This document shows positions 44,785 to 55,067 of a DNA stretch of 64,000 nt, piece by piece (position 1 is the stretch's first letter; every line of letters starts with the position of its first letter). Under the pieces are notes generated by a model. The model saw nothing but the letters and a program-made list of their open reading frames with translations, was not told the origin of the DNA and searched no databases. Source of the DNA: Hypericum androsaemum. Taxonomy: Eukaryota > Streptophyta > Magnoliopsida > Malpighiales > Hypericaceae. The translations under genes and the position numbers were made by a program. Where the stretch lies: the NCBI GenBank assembly GCA_963995505.1, contig OZ023181.1, forward strand, positions 9,792,221 to 9,856,220, read 5' to 3'.

Positions 44785-46482
44785 ATGACGGACGGCGCAA
44801 AGTTTGCTCTTGTGAAGTTCGATGGTTCTTCAAATTTTGGGTTATGGCAAAGGCATGTCAAGGATCTTCTCGTGCAACAAGGGATGGTCATCGCGCTCTC
44901 GGAGAAGAAGCCCGAGAAGATGGAGGAGCAAGAGTGGAAGGAGATGGGGGCCAAGGCGGTGGCGACAATTCGCTTGTGGTTGGTGGATGATGTGATGTAT
45001 CACGTCATGGATGAGGAGTCACCAGCTGAGGTATGGAAGAAATTGGAGGCAAGGTATATGTCTAAGTCTTTGTCGAACAAGCTTTATCTTAAGCAAAGAT
45101 TGTACGGGCTTAAGATGAAGGAGGGCTCGAATTTGAGCCAGCACATTAATGGTTTCAGTCAACTTGTGAGCGACTTGAGAAAGGTTGATGTGAAGTTCGA
45201 GGAAGAAGACAAGGCATTATTGCTGCTGAATTCTTTACCTGGCTCCTACGAAAATTTGGTTACAACTCTAACTTGGGGGAAGGAGTCCCTGGTGTTGGAA
45301 GATATCACAAGTGCTCTGCTAGGGTTTCATCAAAGAAGGAAAATTGGCGATGAACAAGCGGAAGGGCTAGTTATGAGGGGTAGCCATGGTGATCGTAGTG
45401 GGGCAAAAGACAGGAAGGGATCCAAGACGTGGTCAAGGAGATTCAAGGGAAATTGCTTTGAGTGTGGAGAAAAAGGGTACGTGAAGAAGGATTGTCCAAA
45501 AAGAACTCAGAATCGTGAGAAAAAAGGATTAGGTTCCGCGAATGTGGCCTTACATTCGGACGGGTCAGATGGTGATCTTCTTTCTGTTTTGTCAAGTCCA
45601 AAGCATTCTGATTCCTGGATTTTGGATAACGCTTGCTCTTTCCACATGACGCCCAAGAGAGGGTGGTTCGACACCTACAAGTTCATTGATTCAGGTATAG
45701 TGACTATGGGTGATGGTTCTACTTGCAGAATTGCTGGCATATGTGATATCCAAATCAAGATGTGGGATGGTATTGAGAGAAAATTGTGTGGGGTTAGGCA
45801 TGTTCCGAAGTTGGAGAGGAATTTGATCTCATTAGGAGCCTTGGATTATAGTGGGTACAACTATAATTTTGTAGGCAGGCTAATGGAGGTGGAGAAGGAT
45901 GCTGTGGTGGTGGTGATGAAGGGTGAAAGGAATGCTAGGAACACCTATAGGTTAGTGGGAAACATGGTTGTAGGTGGAGTCACATCGTTGGGTTTCGATA
46001 GAGGGGAGAAAAGATCTTGTGTGATGGAGCGAAAGCTTGACATGAATGGTTTGAGTGGAGTTGGGATTCGCAGAGATAAAGTTAGCAAGTTCTCGCTATG
46101 GTTGTCTAAAGAGACGTGCACGTCAAAGGTGTTGGGTAGATTTTGCATGGGGAATGCGAAGTCATTGGTAGCACCACGGGCGAATCGGGTATCTCACTCA
46201 AGGCCGAACGGTGGAGTTCGTGGCATGTCGAGAGGTCTACTTGGTAGAACAAAAGGTTGCCCTTTATATGCTATGGCATGTAGCATTGGTATGAGGCAAG
46301 AAGGTCCAGCGGAGAAGCAGTTTGAGGTTGTGGAGCATTGGGCTGACCAAAAAATAGAGGACGCGTCTATTGGTCGCAAGGTTGCTTCAGCAAATGGACT
46401 TGCTAGTTGGGGTTTAATAGAGATTGGAGGGAATAGGCCAAGCAAGTTCGGAAGCTCGAGCTTGAGGGCTGACTCCATGTGA
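44785..46482 (+). CDS. Copia Gag with partial protease, 565 aa, open frame
   Basis: The start is the ATG 12 bases after the primer site. Residues 1-190 are a UBN2-type copia capsid (KFDGSSNFGLWQRHVKDLL; AEVWKKLEARYMSKSLSNKL; LLLLNSLPGSYENLVTTL). Residues 224-237 are a zinc knuckle with tyrosine at the histidine place (CFECGEKGYVKKDC). Residues 278-290 hold the protease block WILDNACSFHMTP, where D-S-G is replaced by D-N-A. Residues 300-395 follow the copia protease to pre-integrase pattern. Residues 400-565 match no family I know. There is no stop in 1.7 kb despite altered catalytic residues. Known family roles are RNA packaging and polyprotein cutting; whether this copy does either is doubtful. 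Confidence 0.88.
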   Translation: MTDGAKFALVKFDGSSNFGLWQRHVKDLLVQQGMVIALSEKKPEKMEEQEWKEMGAKAVATIRLWLVDDVMYHVMDEESPAEVWKKLEARYMSKSLSNKLYLKQRLYGLKMKEGSNLSQHINGFSQLVSDLRKVDVKFEEEDKALLLLNSLPGSYENLVTTLTWGKESLVLEDITSALLGFHQRRKIGDEQAEGLVMRGSHGDRSGAKDRKGSKTWSRRFKGNCFECGEKGYVKKDCPKRTQNREKKGLGSANVALHSDGSDGDLLSVLSSPKHSDSWILDNACSFHMTPKRGWFDTYKFIDSGIVTMGDGSTCRIAGICDIQIKMWDGIERKLCGVRHVPKLERNLISLGALDYSGYNYNFVGRLMEVEKDAVVVVMKGERNARNTYRLVGNMVVGGVTSLGFDRGEKRSCVMERKLDMNGLSGVGIRRDKVSKFSLWLSKETCTSKVLGRFCMGNAKSLVAPRANRVSHSRPNGGVRGMSRGLLGRTKGCPLYAMACSIGMRQEGPAEKQFEVVEHWADQKIEDASIGRKVASANGLASWGLIEIGGNRPSKFGSSSLRADSM

Positions 46483-46688
46483 TTGAACGGGAAAAGGTGG
46501 TGAGAAAGTTGAGATGGTATTATTGATGGCGGTGTGTCTATGGTCAAGGTGGAGCTGGTAGAGTCGGTTTGGTTTATCAAGTTCTCATGGTTCTTCATGT
46601 GGCCGTATTTCATCAAGATGGAGTTTGTTGAAGTTCGGATGGAGCTTCATGGTTCATCCACAGGATGATTTCTCGCCAAGGTGGAGAT
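46483..46688 (+). other. 3' noncoding part and polypurine tract of compact copia
   Basis: Short untranslated stretch that ends GCCAAGGTGGAGAT directly before the LTR, the usual polypurine tract of many plant copia elements. Confidence 0.8.
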
Positions 46689-46980
46689 TGTTAGAGATGT
46701 CGAGAAATTAAAGAGGAAACGATTTGTGGGCTTGTTTTCTATTCTATTCCGACTAGCTTTTGGACTCCTAATTTGACTTAGATAGCTTACTTGATGTAAA
46801 AAGGTTTGCCTTTATATAAAGGCATGTTATCCTAAGGTTTTGTATGGCTTTGTGGCTCGGAAACTCATCAATAAAAGTTCTCCTTTCTCTCCGTGGACGT
46901 AGGTATTAGGTCGAACCACGTAAACTCTTGTGTCCGTGTTCTTTGTGCGATCTTGTTCTCTAGTTGCTGAATTCATAACA
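46689..46980 (+). repeat. 3' LTR of compact copia
   Basis: Same length as the 5' LTR, about 95 percent identical by eye. Confidence 0.93.
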
Positions 46981-47219
46981 TGTACGAACTTTGACAATCA
47001 ATATGAATGGGCACGAGATTATCTCGCTTTCATATTATGTTAGACTCTAACCCAAAATAGTAAGACAATAGATTAATAAATTTTCACACTTATAAACAAA
47101 CAGATTGATCCTACTAATCTCAATAAATATTGAGTTATTTATATAAAAAGAATTCAAAATTTGTTGAAAAGAACAAAAATCACTTGCTACGTGTATTACT
47201 TGTCATTATATGCTATAAC
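46981..47219. other. No feature seen
   Basis: AT-rich spacer between the compact copia and the TRIM, carrying one copy of each target duplication. Confidence 0.5.
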
Positions 47220-47565
47220 TGTTAGAATCTCCATATTCAACCCAAAACTTTAAAGCGATGGGTTGGTAGATTATCTACACTTATAAACTTGCCCACCACT
47301 CATGTTTTTAACCGATGTGGGATTCTCAACACGCCTCCTCAAACGAGACTCACCTCGGGTCGAAGATTGCACTGACTTTGACTTTGCCAAAGTGCGAGAA
47401 ATGGGATCGTGCGAGTTCAACAATGGGCACGGGATCAACCCGCTCTGATACCATGTTAGAATCTCCATATCCAATCCAAAACCTTAAGGCGATAGGTTGG
47501 TAGATTATCTACACTTATAAACATGTCCCCCACTCGTATTTTTAACCGATATGAGATTTTCAACA
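47220..47565 (-). mobile_element. TRIM element, complete
   Basis: 346 bases. Two 112-base terminal repeats (47220-47331 and 47454-47565) start TGTTAGAATC and end TCAACA. A perfect 5-bp target duplication ATAAC lies at 47215-47219 and 47566-47570. A canonical primer site for initiator Met tRNA is on the minus strand (plus GCTCTGATACCA, 47442-47453), touching the right repeat, and a pyrimidine-rich string next to the left repeat is the polypurine tract on the other strand. The 122-base interior codes for nothing. The element depends on another element's enzymes. Confidence 0.94.
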
Positions 47566-47932
47566 ATAACACTCAACTTTCATAAAGGTAATTCGCAAAA
47601 AGAGATTCCGACGGACAATACTTGATAATCTCAAAAGGGAAGAACAACAAAGTCTATGGTACCCAAAAAGAGAGGAGCAACAATTTCTCAGGCAAGATTA
47701 TACTTTCCCTTTCTTTTTCAAAATCAACCTTTCAAGAGCACTCACACTATAGAGGAAAACAAAAAAGGTAAAGTAGGTAAGATAGGTAGGGTAGACTCTC
47801 TTGCGGAGTCTACCTTTTTTATTATGGTAATATTGTCGGACATTAACTAATATTTATTTCAAGGGGTTACAACTTACAAGGCCACCTCACGCACATAACC
47901 ATATCTTTTACCTTATTTGTTTCTTTTTTTTT
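47566..47932. other. No feature seen
   Basis: Noncoding; an open frame at 47656-47850 shows no known motif. Confidence 0.5.
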
Positions 47933-48427
47933 GAGATAATTACTATCAGGACCCCAGGGTATAGTCAAATAGACTCTGAGGACCCTGTAGTTTTCCTACT
48001 AATTATTGAGCCCCTGTAGTTTGGTTATTATTATACATTCCGATCCCTGGCTGATGTCAGCATTTTTTTCTCCTTTTTTTTGTCATAGAAATGACCAAAA
48101 TATCTCTCCCACTAAAAAAATTTAAAGTACGCGAACAGTGGCGTCGTTGTCGAGACCACCACAGGGATAAAACTCTCGCCGAACCACCACCAATTAACGC
48201 AAGCGGGAGGCTGCGACGAGGCTCCGGTGGGGTTCCATTCACGTGAGGCTGCGACGAGGTTCCGGTGGGGCTCCAAACAAAAAAAAGAAGAAAAAAATGC
48301 TGACATCAGCCAGGGATCGGAATGTATAATAATAACCAAACTACAGGGGCTCAGTAATTAGTAGGAAAACTATAGGGTCCTCAGAGTCTATTTGACTATA
48401 CCCTGGGGTCCTGATAGTAATTATCTC
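47933..48427. mobile_element. Foldback MITE with about 140-bp terminal inverted repeats
   Basis: Left arm (47933-48073) and right arm (48288-48427) are nearly identical inverted copies that start GAGATAATTACTATCAGGAC. T-rich nonamers flank both ends (8 of 9 match), which would fit a MULE-type 9-bp target duplication but could be chance. The interior holds a GC-rich tandem pair, unit GAGGCTGCGACGAGG-CCGG, at about 48207-48272. No transposase is encoded. Confidence 0.85.
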
Positions 48428-49274
48428 TTATTTTTTTCCCAACTTTTTAAATTTAATAGATCTACTAATTCAGATTTGAGTTAGATACGATTTTGAAAGG
48501 TAACAAAGTTCTGATAACTTTTTGTTTCTTTCGTTGATATTGGTTTTTTTCGCCCTTTTGTTTTTGTACACTTTTGCTAGATTCTATGCAACACTTAGCC
48601 TCGTAGGCCCCTATAACTCCACACCCGAAAAACAAAGGCGTTTTTCTTTCCGACTCCCCTAAAGTAATTTCTGTGCATCAAAAGTAAAGTGCCTGTTTCC
48701 TGTCACTTTTGACAATCACGTCTCTTTTTCCATTTTCCCAATCCTGGAAATTTTGTTTGGCCACACCACTTGACTAGGGAGCGAATTCAGTGCGGATACT
48801 AATAGAAAAATTCTGTATCATATGGGAATGAATCTGGTTCATTGATTTTGATTATTAGACGCGCGTCAAAAATCTGACTGTAATAATTCATTAGATATTT
48901 TCATCTTTTATTCCTCTGTCCTTTCTTCTCTTTCCTCCCCCTTTTTCTGTGACCAAAACAAAAACTCTACACAAAGAGAAGTGCAAGGGGCGGCGGCGAG
49001 TTACTATTTTTCCTGGGGACGCTGCCGAGTTACTGACGAGGAAGCAAAGTGCAGGGCCGCCAGCAAACTCCTCGGTGGGGACGGTGGCAATTTACCACAA
49101 CACAGAGAAAAAACTAGAGAGAAAACAGCGAGACGGAGCCAAAGGAAGATGAACAATGATGAACGACACTGCATCGTGGAGCCGGAGTCAGATGAAGATG
49201 TGGCCTCTGATTTGTGGTCGTCGGTGCTGGTCAGACCAGACTTCGATTGTGAAGAACGAGCAATGGTGAGAAGT
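48428..49274. other. Unassigned DNA with short open frames
   Basis: AT-rich to about 48960, then GC-richer. A frame on the plus strand (to 49328) reads NDERHCIVEPESDEDVASDL and RSGRQISIGELQLLTPEFD. No family is recognised; it could be a decayed host exon. Confidence 0.3.
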
Positions 49275-49550
49275 GGTCGACAGATTTCGATTGGGGAGCT
49301 ACAACTTCTTACTCCTGAGTTTGATTGAGATAATTCAAGCTGTGTGCAAAGCTGAGACGTATATTTATAACTTTTAAGTTTATGAATTCTCCAAATTATG
49401 AGTATAAAGATGTCAAAAATTCAATTGAAGTCAAGAGTCGACCGAGTTGTGATCGATAAATTTTGGTTGGGGAGCCACAAATTCTTACGCCGGAGTCCAT
49501 TGAGGTGATTCAAGTTGATGTGCGAAGCTAAGACGTATATCTATAACTTG
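49275..49550 (+). repeat. Diverged direct duplication of about 110 bases
   Basis: The stretch 49275-49380 (TTGGGGAGCTACAACTTCTT ... GAGACGTATATTTATAACTT) is repeated at about 49437-49545 (TTGGGGAGCCACAAATTCTT ... AAGACGTATATCTATAACTT). The copies are separated by about 55 bases. Confidence 0.75.
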
Positions 49551-49620
49551 AGGTGATTCAAGAGCCCCTGGTGTTTCGTATATTCGGTGCTCGCCCCCTG
49601 TATTCTGACAATCAATTAAA

Positions 49621-50595
49621 TATTATTAGTCGGAGGTGGTGTACTTGATTAGGATCTGATATAGTCGAGGCAAGAGTTAGAATCTTTCTCCGTAAGATAA
49701 GATTGCCCCGTATTCAGTGTTTACGGGCTGCGACAATCATCCCCAAGATACAACGACTAGGCTACTTTCGAGTTCGTAGCACAACGACCTTCGAAGCTTT
49801 AGGCGAACCTTGGATATTCTGACTTTTTCTGTGAGAGAGAGAGAGAGAGAGAACTACAATGCTAATGAATACTTATGCACTTGTAGTTGGGATGGATGTA
49901 AATGAAGGTAGGAGGCTCTATTTATAGGCCATGGAGGGGTGAAATTCATAGGCACTTCCAAGGGGCACGACCATTGCTCATCACCTTCTGGAATGGCCTA
50001 GAAACCTTTCAGGCGCCCTTGTACTTTGCTCGTGTCCCTTGGCCAGCTTCTGGAACATCCTGGTGACCCTGTCGCGTCCCCCACATTGGCCACTGCCTTC
50101 GTGACTCTTCGATCATTTCTGGATCCTTCCAGGTGTGACTCTTCGACCAGACCAGGTTGTGGCTATTCGGATGTCCAACTCGCGACTCTTCGGCCGTCTA
50201 GAAGTCTCGTGGACATTCTGGACCCATCCAAAATTTGCCAAAATTTAACGCTCCTCAGCTCTTTGCAATGATGCGCACGTGCAAAGTGCCAAGTGTACCA
50301 TAAAGTGCCCATTGTGACCTGTGTCTAATATGCTATGTGCACACGCACGTGCGCGGGTACGTGCTCGTGCTTGTGCTCATGCTCAGATGGTGATATGCAC
50401 CATCCTCGCAACGGTCCAAGTTGGCTTTGCAGGTGGTCAACTAGTTTCCTAGCTAACAAGGAGCTTCTCCTTATAAACTAAAAAAATTTCTTGTTGTTTC
50501 CAATGTGGTAATGCACTTTCTATTTTCACTAATGGGCCTACCACTTAGGCTTTCCTCTTTTGGGCCAAATGCATTAATTTGTATTTATTCCAACA
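49621..50595 (-). repeat. 3' LTR of minus-strand copia
   Basis: Begins TATTATTAG in plus coordinates and ends TTCCAACA. Carries a GA microsatellite at 49838-49852. Contains repeats of GTGC-type dinucleotides near 50330-50390 that the right LTR lacks. Confidence 0.88.
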
Positions 50596-50604
50596 ATCCC
50601 CCAC

Positions 50605-51113
50605 ATGAACGATGATTAACGCATGCTGACACTTTTTTAAGAAAAAATTCTGACGAAATATCATTGCATCGAGATAGGTAGCTTATGGCTTTGAACCTTG
50701 TCTAGTAAGATATTATCGGATTTACTTGCTGCTCAGTGAACGCAATGTCTTGAACTGTTCAGCTTTTTAATGTAAACCAAGATAATAACATTTACACAAT
50801 GATATCTCTAATATCCTTGATTTTCATGTTCTGTCCGTTTCGGCCATGGACCTTATCTTGGATTCATAAGTGTTTTTCCATTTGAAGCGGCCTCACTTCA
50901 CACTTATATAGGTGATCTTTTATCAGGAGTATCCTGCCATACTCCACCTTTATCTGTTATAGGAATCATTAAAAACATAAATGCTTAACCTTACTACACT
51001 TCTGCAGGTTCGCACTTGGGCAACTTCTGAGAATGGGATGGGTTTCAAGTAATCATCTGAACTATCCATAACTTAGTTGTCTCATTAAACTAAGTTTGTG
51101 GGATCTCCACTCA
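50605..51113 (-). other. 3' untranslated part of copia
   Basis: No coding motifs; lies between the polypurine tract and the end of RNase H. Confidence 0.6.
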
Positions 51114-51800
51114 TCATAGTTGAGTTACCACTCTGGACATTCTGTAATATGTGGGTTTTATTCTCATTCCCCTTACTGTGTTATACATTTGATCTCTATT
51201 GATTCGTTTCGTCAAAAGATCAGCTATGTTGTCCTTGGACTTCACATAATTAATAGTTATTATACCACCAGAGATCAACTGCCTAATGGTGTTATGTCTC
51301 CTGCGGATGTGTCGAGACTTACCATTGGACATTGTACTTTGTGCTCTCCCGATTGCAGACATGCTATCATAATGTATTAATACAGGGGACACAGGCTTGT
51401 TCCAACATGGAATATCCTTTAGAAAGTTTCTGAGCCATTCAGCTTCTTCTCCAGCTTTGTCTAGTGCTATAAACTCTGACTTTATGGTGGATCGAGCTAT
51501 GCACATTTGTTTAGAGGATTTTTAGGACACAGCTCCTCCACCTATTGTGAACACATAACCACTAGTAGATTTGGAGTCTTTAGTGTCCGATATCTAATTC
51601 GCATCACTGTATCCTTCCAATATAGCTGGATATCTCATATATAGTATGCGATGGCTCAAAGTATATTTTAGATACTTTACAACCCTTTTCAGAGCTAGCC
51701 AGTGATCTCTTCCTGGATTACTTGTGAATCTACTAAGCTTGCTAACTGAATAAGCAATATCAGGGCGTGTACAATTTGTTAAGTACATCATGCTCCTAAT
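51114..51800 (-). pseudogene. Copia RNase H
   Basis: Minus-strand pieces: MMYLTNCTRPDIAYSVSKLS and HWLALKRVVKYLKYTLSHR (RT to RNase H connection), then after a break STIKSEFIALDKAGEEAEWL (acidic catalytic region), YDSMSAIGRAQSTMSNGKSR, HIRRRHNTIRQLISGGIITI and DNIADLLTKRINRDQMYNT. Order and motifs are those of copia RNase H. Confidence 0.85.
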
Positions 51801-51814
51801 GATCCTTACATATT

Positions 51815-52620
51815 TCAGTTGAGATACTGGGTCCCCTCTATTTTAGCTAAGTGTAGACTTAGGTCTACCGGAGTCTTAGCCGGAGGTTTGTCAAAAGCTT
51901 CGAATTTCTTGAGTACATTCTCAATGTAGTGAGATTGTAACAAAATAATTCCTTCAGTTATCCTAGAGATCTTAATCCCTAGTATAACATCAGCTAAACC
52001 CATATCTTTCATGTCAAAGTTATTCTTTAACATATTCTTAGTTCTTACGATAAGATCATTACTGCTTTCCATGATTAGCATGTCGTCTACATATAGACAT
52101 ACAATTACGTAAGCATCAAGTGTGCCTTTAATGTATACACATTTATCACACTCATTGATCTTAAAGCCATTTGACATCATTTTTCTATCAAATTTCTTTT
52201 GCCACTGTTTCAGCGCCTATTTCAGACTGTACAGTGACTTGACCAGCTTGCATACCTTATGTTCTTGTCTGGGGTTAACAAACCCTTCAGGTTGTTCCAT
52301 ATATATTTTCTCTACCGGTTCTCCATTCAGGAAAGATGTTTTTAAATCCATCTGATGTATCTCGAGGTTATAGAGTACTGCAATAGCTATGAGCACTCTA
52401 ATAGACGTGATTCTTGTGACCGACGAATACGTGTCAAAGAAATCATATCCTTCCTTCTGTTTGAACCCCTTAGCTACCAACCAAGCTTTGTACTTATCGA
52501 TTGATCCATCAGTTTTGTATTTCCTTTTAAGGATCCACTTACAACCTAAATGTTTGTAACCTAGTGAGAGATCCATGATTTTCTACGTGTAGTTTTGCAT
52601 GATGGATTCTATCTCACTAT
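51815..52620 (-). pseudogene. Copia reverse transcriptase
   Basis: Piece 52217-52576: KHLGCKWILKRKYKTDGSID, KGFKQKEGYDFFDTYSSVTR, NLEIHQMDLKTSFLNGEPVE and MEQPEGFVNP, ending YSLK followed by TAG where CAG (Q) is usual. Piece 51815-52180: CVYIKGTLDAYVIVCLYVDD with the catalytic YVDD intact, then LIMESSNDLI. Known role: copying element RNA into DNA. Confidence 0.88.
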
Positions 52621-52701
52621 TGATAGCTTCTTTCTAGAGAGGAGCATCGGGACTAGATAACACCTCTTGGATTGTCCCAGGTTCCTTTTCTAACACGTAT
52701 G

Positions 52702-54154
52702 TCAGAAAATCTGGACCAAATGACTTAGCCGTTCTGGCTCTTTTGCCGCATTTAGGTTCCTCAGCAACTTGATGAGAACCTTGAGTAGCTTCATGAGCTC
52801 TTTTCTTAGAGCTTGGGTCTTTCCTCTCCTTGTTTGGAAAGATATTCTCAAAGAATGTTGCATTCCTTGATTCCATAACCATTCCTCACTGATTTCAGCA
52901 TTTTCAGACTTATGCACTAGAAATTGGTAGGCGCTACTGTTGTAAGCATATCCGATAAAAATGTAGTTAATGGTCTTGGGTCCTATTCTCACCCTTTTAG
53001 GTAGAGGTATTTCTACCTTAGTTAGGCACCCCCAAACTTTAAGGTAACCGTAGGAAGGCTTTCTCCCTTTCTATAATTCATATGGGGTTTTGTCCCTTTT
53101 CTTGTATGGCAATTTGGTTAGAATGTGATTAGCTGAGAGCACAGCTTCCCCCCACAAGTTCTGGGATAAGCCCGAGCTAATCAACATAGCATTCGTTCTC
53201 CTTAAGAGTTCGATTATTGCATTCAGCTACGCCATTTGATTGAGGCGAGTATGGAGCTGTTGTCTGATGAATAATACTATTTTGTTGGCAGAATTCCTCA
53301 AACGGAGCTACATATTCTCCCCCTCTATCACTTCGAATCATCTTGATTTTAGTACTAAGTTAATTTTCAACCTCATTCTTATAACTCTTGAAAGCTTTTA
53401 GAGCTTCATCTTTTCCTTTTAGGAGATTTACATAACAGTACCTTGTGCAATCATCAATAAATATGATAAAATACTTTTTTCTACCTCTAGTTTGCATGTG
53501 TTTCATATCACATATATCAGTATGAATTAACTCTAAAGGTGTAGTACTTCTTTCCACAGAATGAAAAGGTGCTTTGGTTATTTTTGCCTCTACACATACT
53601 TCACATTTATTGTTTGGGTCAAACTCTATTTTGGGTAATAAATTTACACTTACTAACTTCTTTAGTGAGCTCAAATTTACGTGTCCTAATCTATCATGCC
53701 ATAAGTTAGAACACTCAGCCCAGTAAGAAGAATTAACAACTTTATTAGGGTTATTAAAGACGTATTTGAAAGTTATTATATTCATCTTGAAGAGCCCCCT
53801 CTCGAGGTAACCCTTTCCTACAAATGTACCAGCCTTAGTTAATACAAACCTACCGGCCTCGAATACTAGCTTCATTCTAGCTTTGCTTAACAGTGAGCCA
53901 GATACTAAATTCTTACGAATGTCTGGGACATGCAGTACATCCTTGAGGGTCAGCTCTTTTCTGGAGGTCAACTTCAACACCACCTGGCCTAGCCCAACTA
54001 CGGAGGAAGTTGCGGAGTTATCCACAAATAACTTTTGTTCGTTGATCAGAATATAGGTCAAGAATATCTCCTTGTCTGAGTAGATGTGTCGGGTTGCCCC
54101 TGTTTCGATGAACCACTCTCTTGGGTTATCCACCAGATTGGCTTCAAACACCAC
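52702..54154 (-). pseudogene. Copia protease and integrase
   Basis: From 54154 down: REWFIETGATRHIYSDKEIF (protease, D-S/T-G site changed to E-T-G), LTLKDVLHVPDIRKNLVSGS, WHDRLGHVNLSSLKKLVSVN with NKCEVCVEAK (HHCC), LELIHTDICDMKHMQTRGRK and IIFIDDCTRYCYVNLLKGKD. A TAA at 53360-53362 follows NEVEN (CAA expected), then KMIRSDRGGEY and related integrase sequence continue to about 52900. The frame carries at least one more stop, TAG for an expected TGG. Confidence 0.87.
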
Positions 54155-54199
54155 GACGGATAAGTCTACTCAGAAAGGTCTTAGGCCAGATTAGCCTTC

Positions 54200-55050
54200 T
54201 CACGATCGTCTCTCTTTGGCAAGCGATAATCTTTTTCCATGTGACCTGGCATGTCGTAGTTGTAGCAATTGCCCTTGATCTTCTTAGCTTTCTTTTACTT
54301 TGGCTCTTGCTTCTCCTGCTTATTTTCGGGCTTCTTCCTCTTCTTGCCGGTGCTACCTTCGGTGAGGTGTACCTTAGCCTCAGAGTTGGTCCTGCTGGTC
54401 TTGACTTTAGACTTTCGGTTGTCTTCCTCGATCCTTGGTCTCACGATTAGGTCTTCCAGCCCCATGTCCTTCCTCTTATGCTTGAGGTAGTTCTTGAAGT
54501 CCTTCCACAGGGGGGATAGCTTCTCAATTAGAGCAGCTACCTGGAAAGACTCGCTGAGTTGCATGCCTTCGGCGTCAATCTCATGTAGAATCAGCTGTAG
54601 CTCTTGAACTTGGTCGATGACCTTCTTGGAATCTACCATCTGGAAGTCGAGGAACCTCCCGATGATGAATTTCTTCATCCCGGCATTTTTCGTCTTGTAT
54701 TTCTTCTCCTGGGAATCTCACAATTCTTTCGCAGTCTTGACACCTGTATAGACATTGTAAAGGGTGTCGTCTAATCCATTCAGGACATAGTTACGATATA
54801 GAAAGTCGATGTGACTCTATGCATCCAAGGCGTTGATCTTCTGTTGATCAGCCTCATTTTCTGCCACCTTTGAAGCTTCTTCCTTCAAGAACCGAACCAA
54901 GTTGAGCATTATCAAGTAGAACAACATCTTTTGTTGCCATCTCTTCAACTCGGTGCCATTGAACTTGGCCGGTCTTTCGGTGTAGACAGCTCCTGAGATA
55001 GTCGGTACTGGTGCCTGAGCAGAGCTTAATGATGCCATCTTCAAGTACAC
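54200..55050 (-). pseudogene. Copia gag
   Basis: Starts ASLSSAQAPVPTISGAVYTE and AKFNGTELKRWQQKMLFYLI (55050-54817), then [20 protein letters not shown] and [40 protein letters not shown]. The knuckle near 54215-54265 reads CYNYDMPGHMEKDYR: its second and last cysteines are both tyrosine, so zinc binding is lost. Confidence 0.87.
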
Positions 55051-55067
55051 GAATCTCGTCTTACAAA

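Larger units (their letters stand above)
44466..46980 (+). mobile_element. Compact non-autonomous copia with gag-protease ORF
   Basis: Two 292-base LTRs (44466-44757 and 46689-46980) differ at about 15 positions by eye. Flanks TTTAC (44461-44465) and TGTAC (46981-46985) are a 5-bp target duplication with one mismatch. A primer site TGGTATCAAGAGC (44760-44772) and a polypurine tract AAGGTGGAGAT before the 3' LTR are present. Total length 2515 bases. The only gene is a gag-protease frame, so movement would need RT and integrase from another copia. Confidence 0.93.

Noticed and set aside
44664..44954. Minus-strand open frame over the start of the compact copia
   Set aside because: It is antisense to the LTR and gag, whose plus-strand frame has clear copia motifs.
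48949..49328. Host gene first exon
   Set aside because: The frame has no recognised domain, no clear splice site or conserved start; kept only as unassigned DNA.
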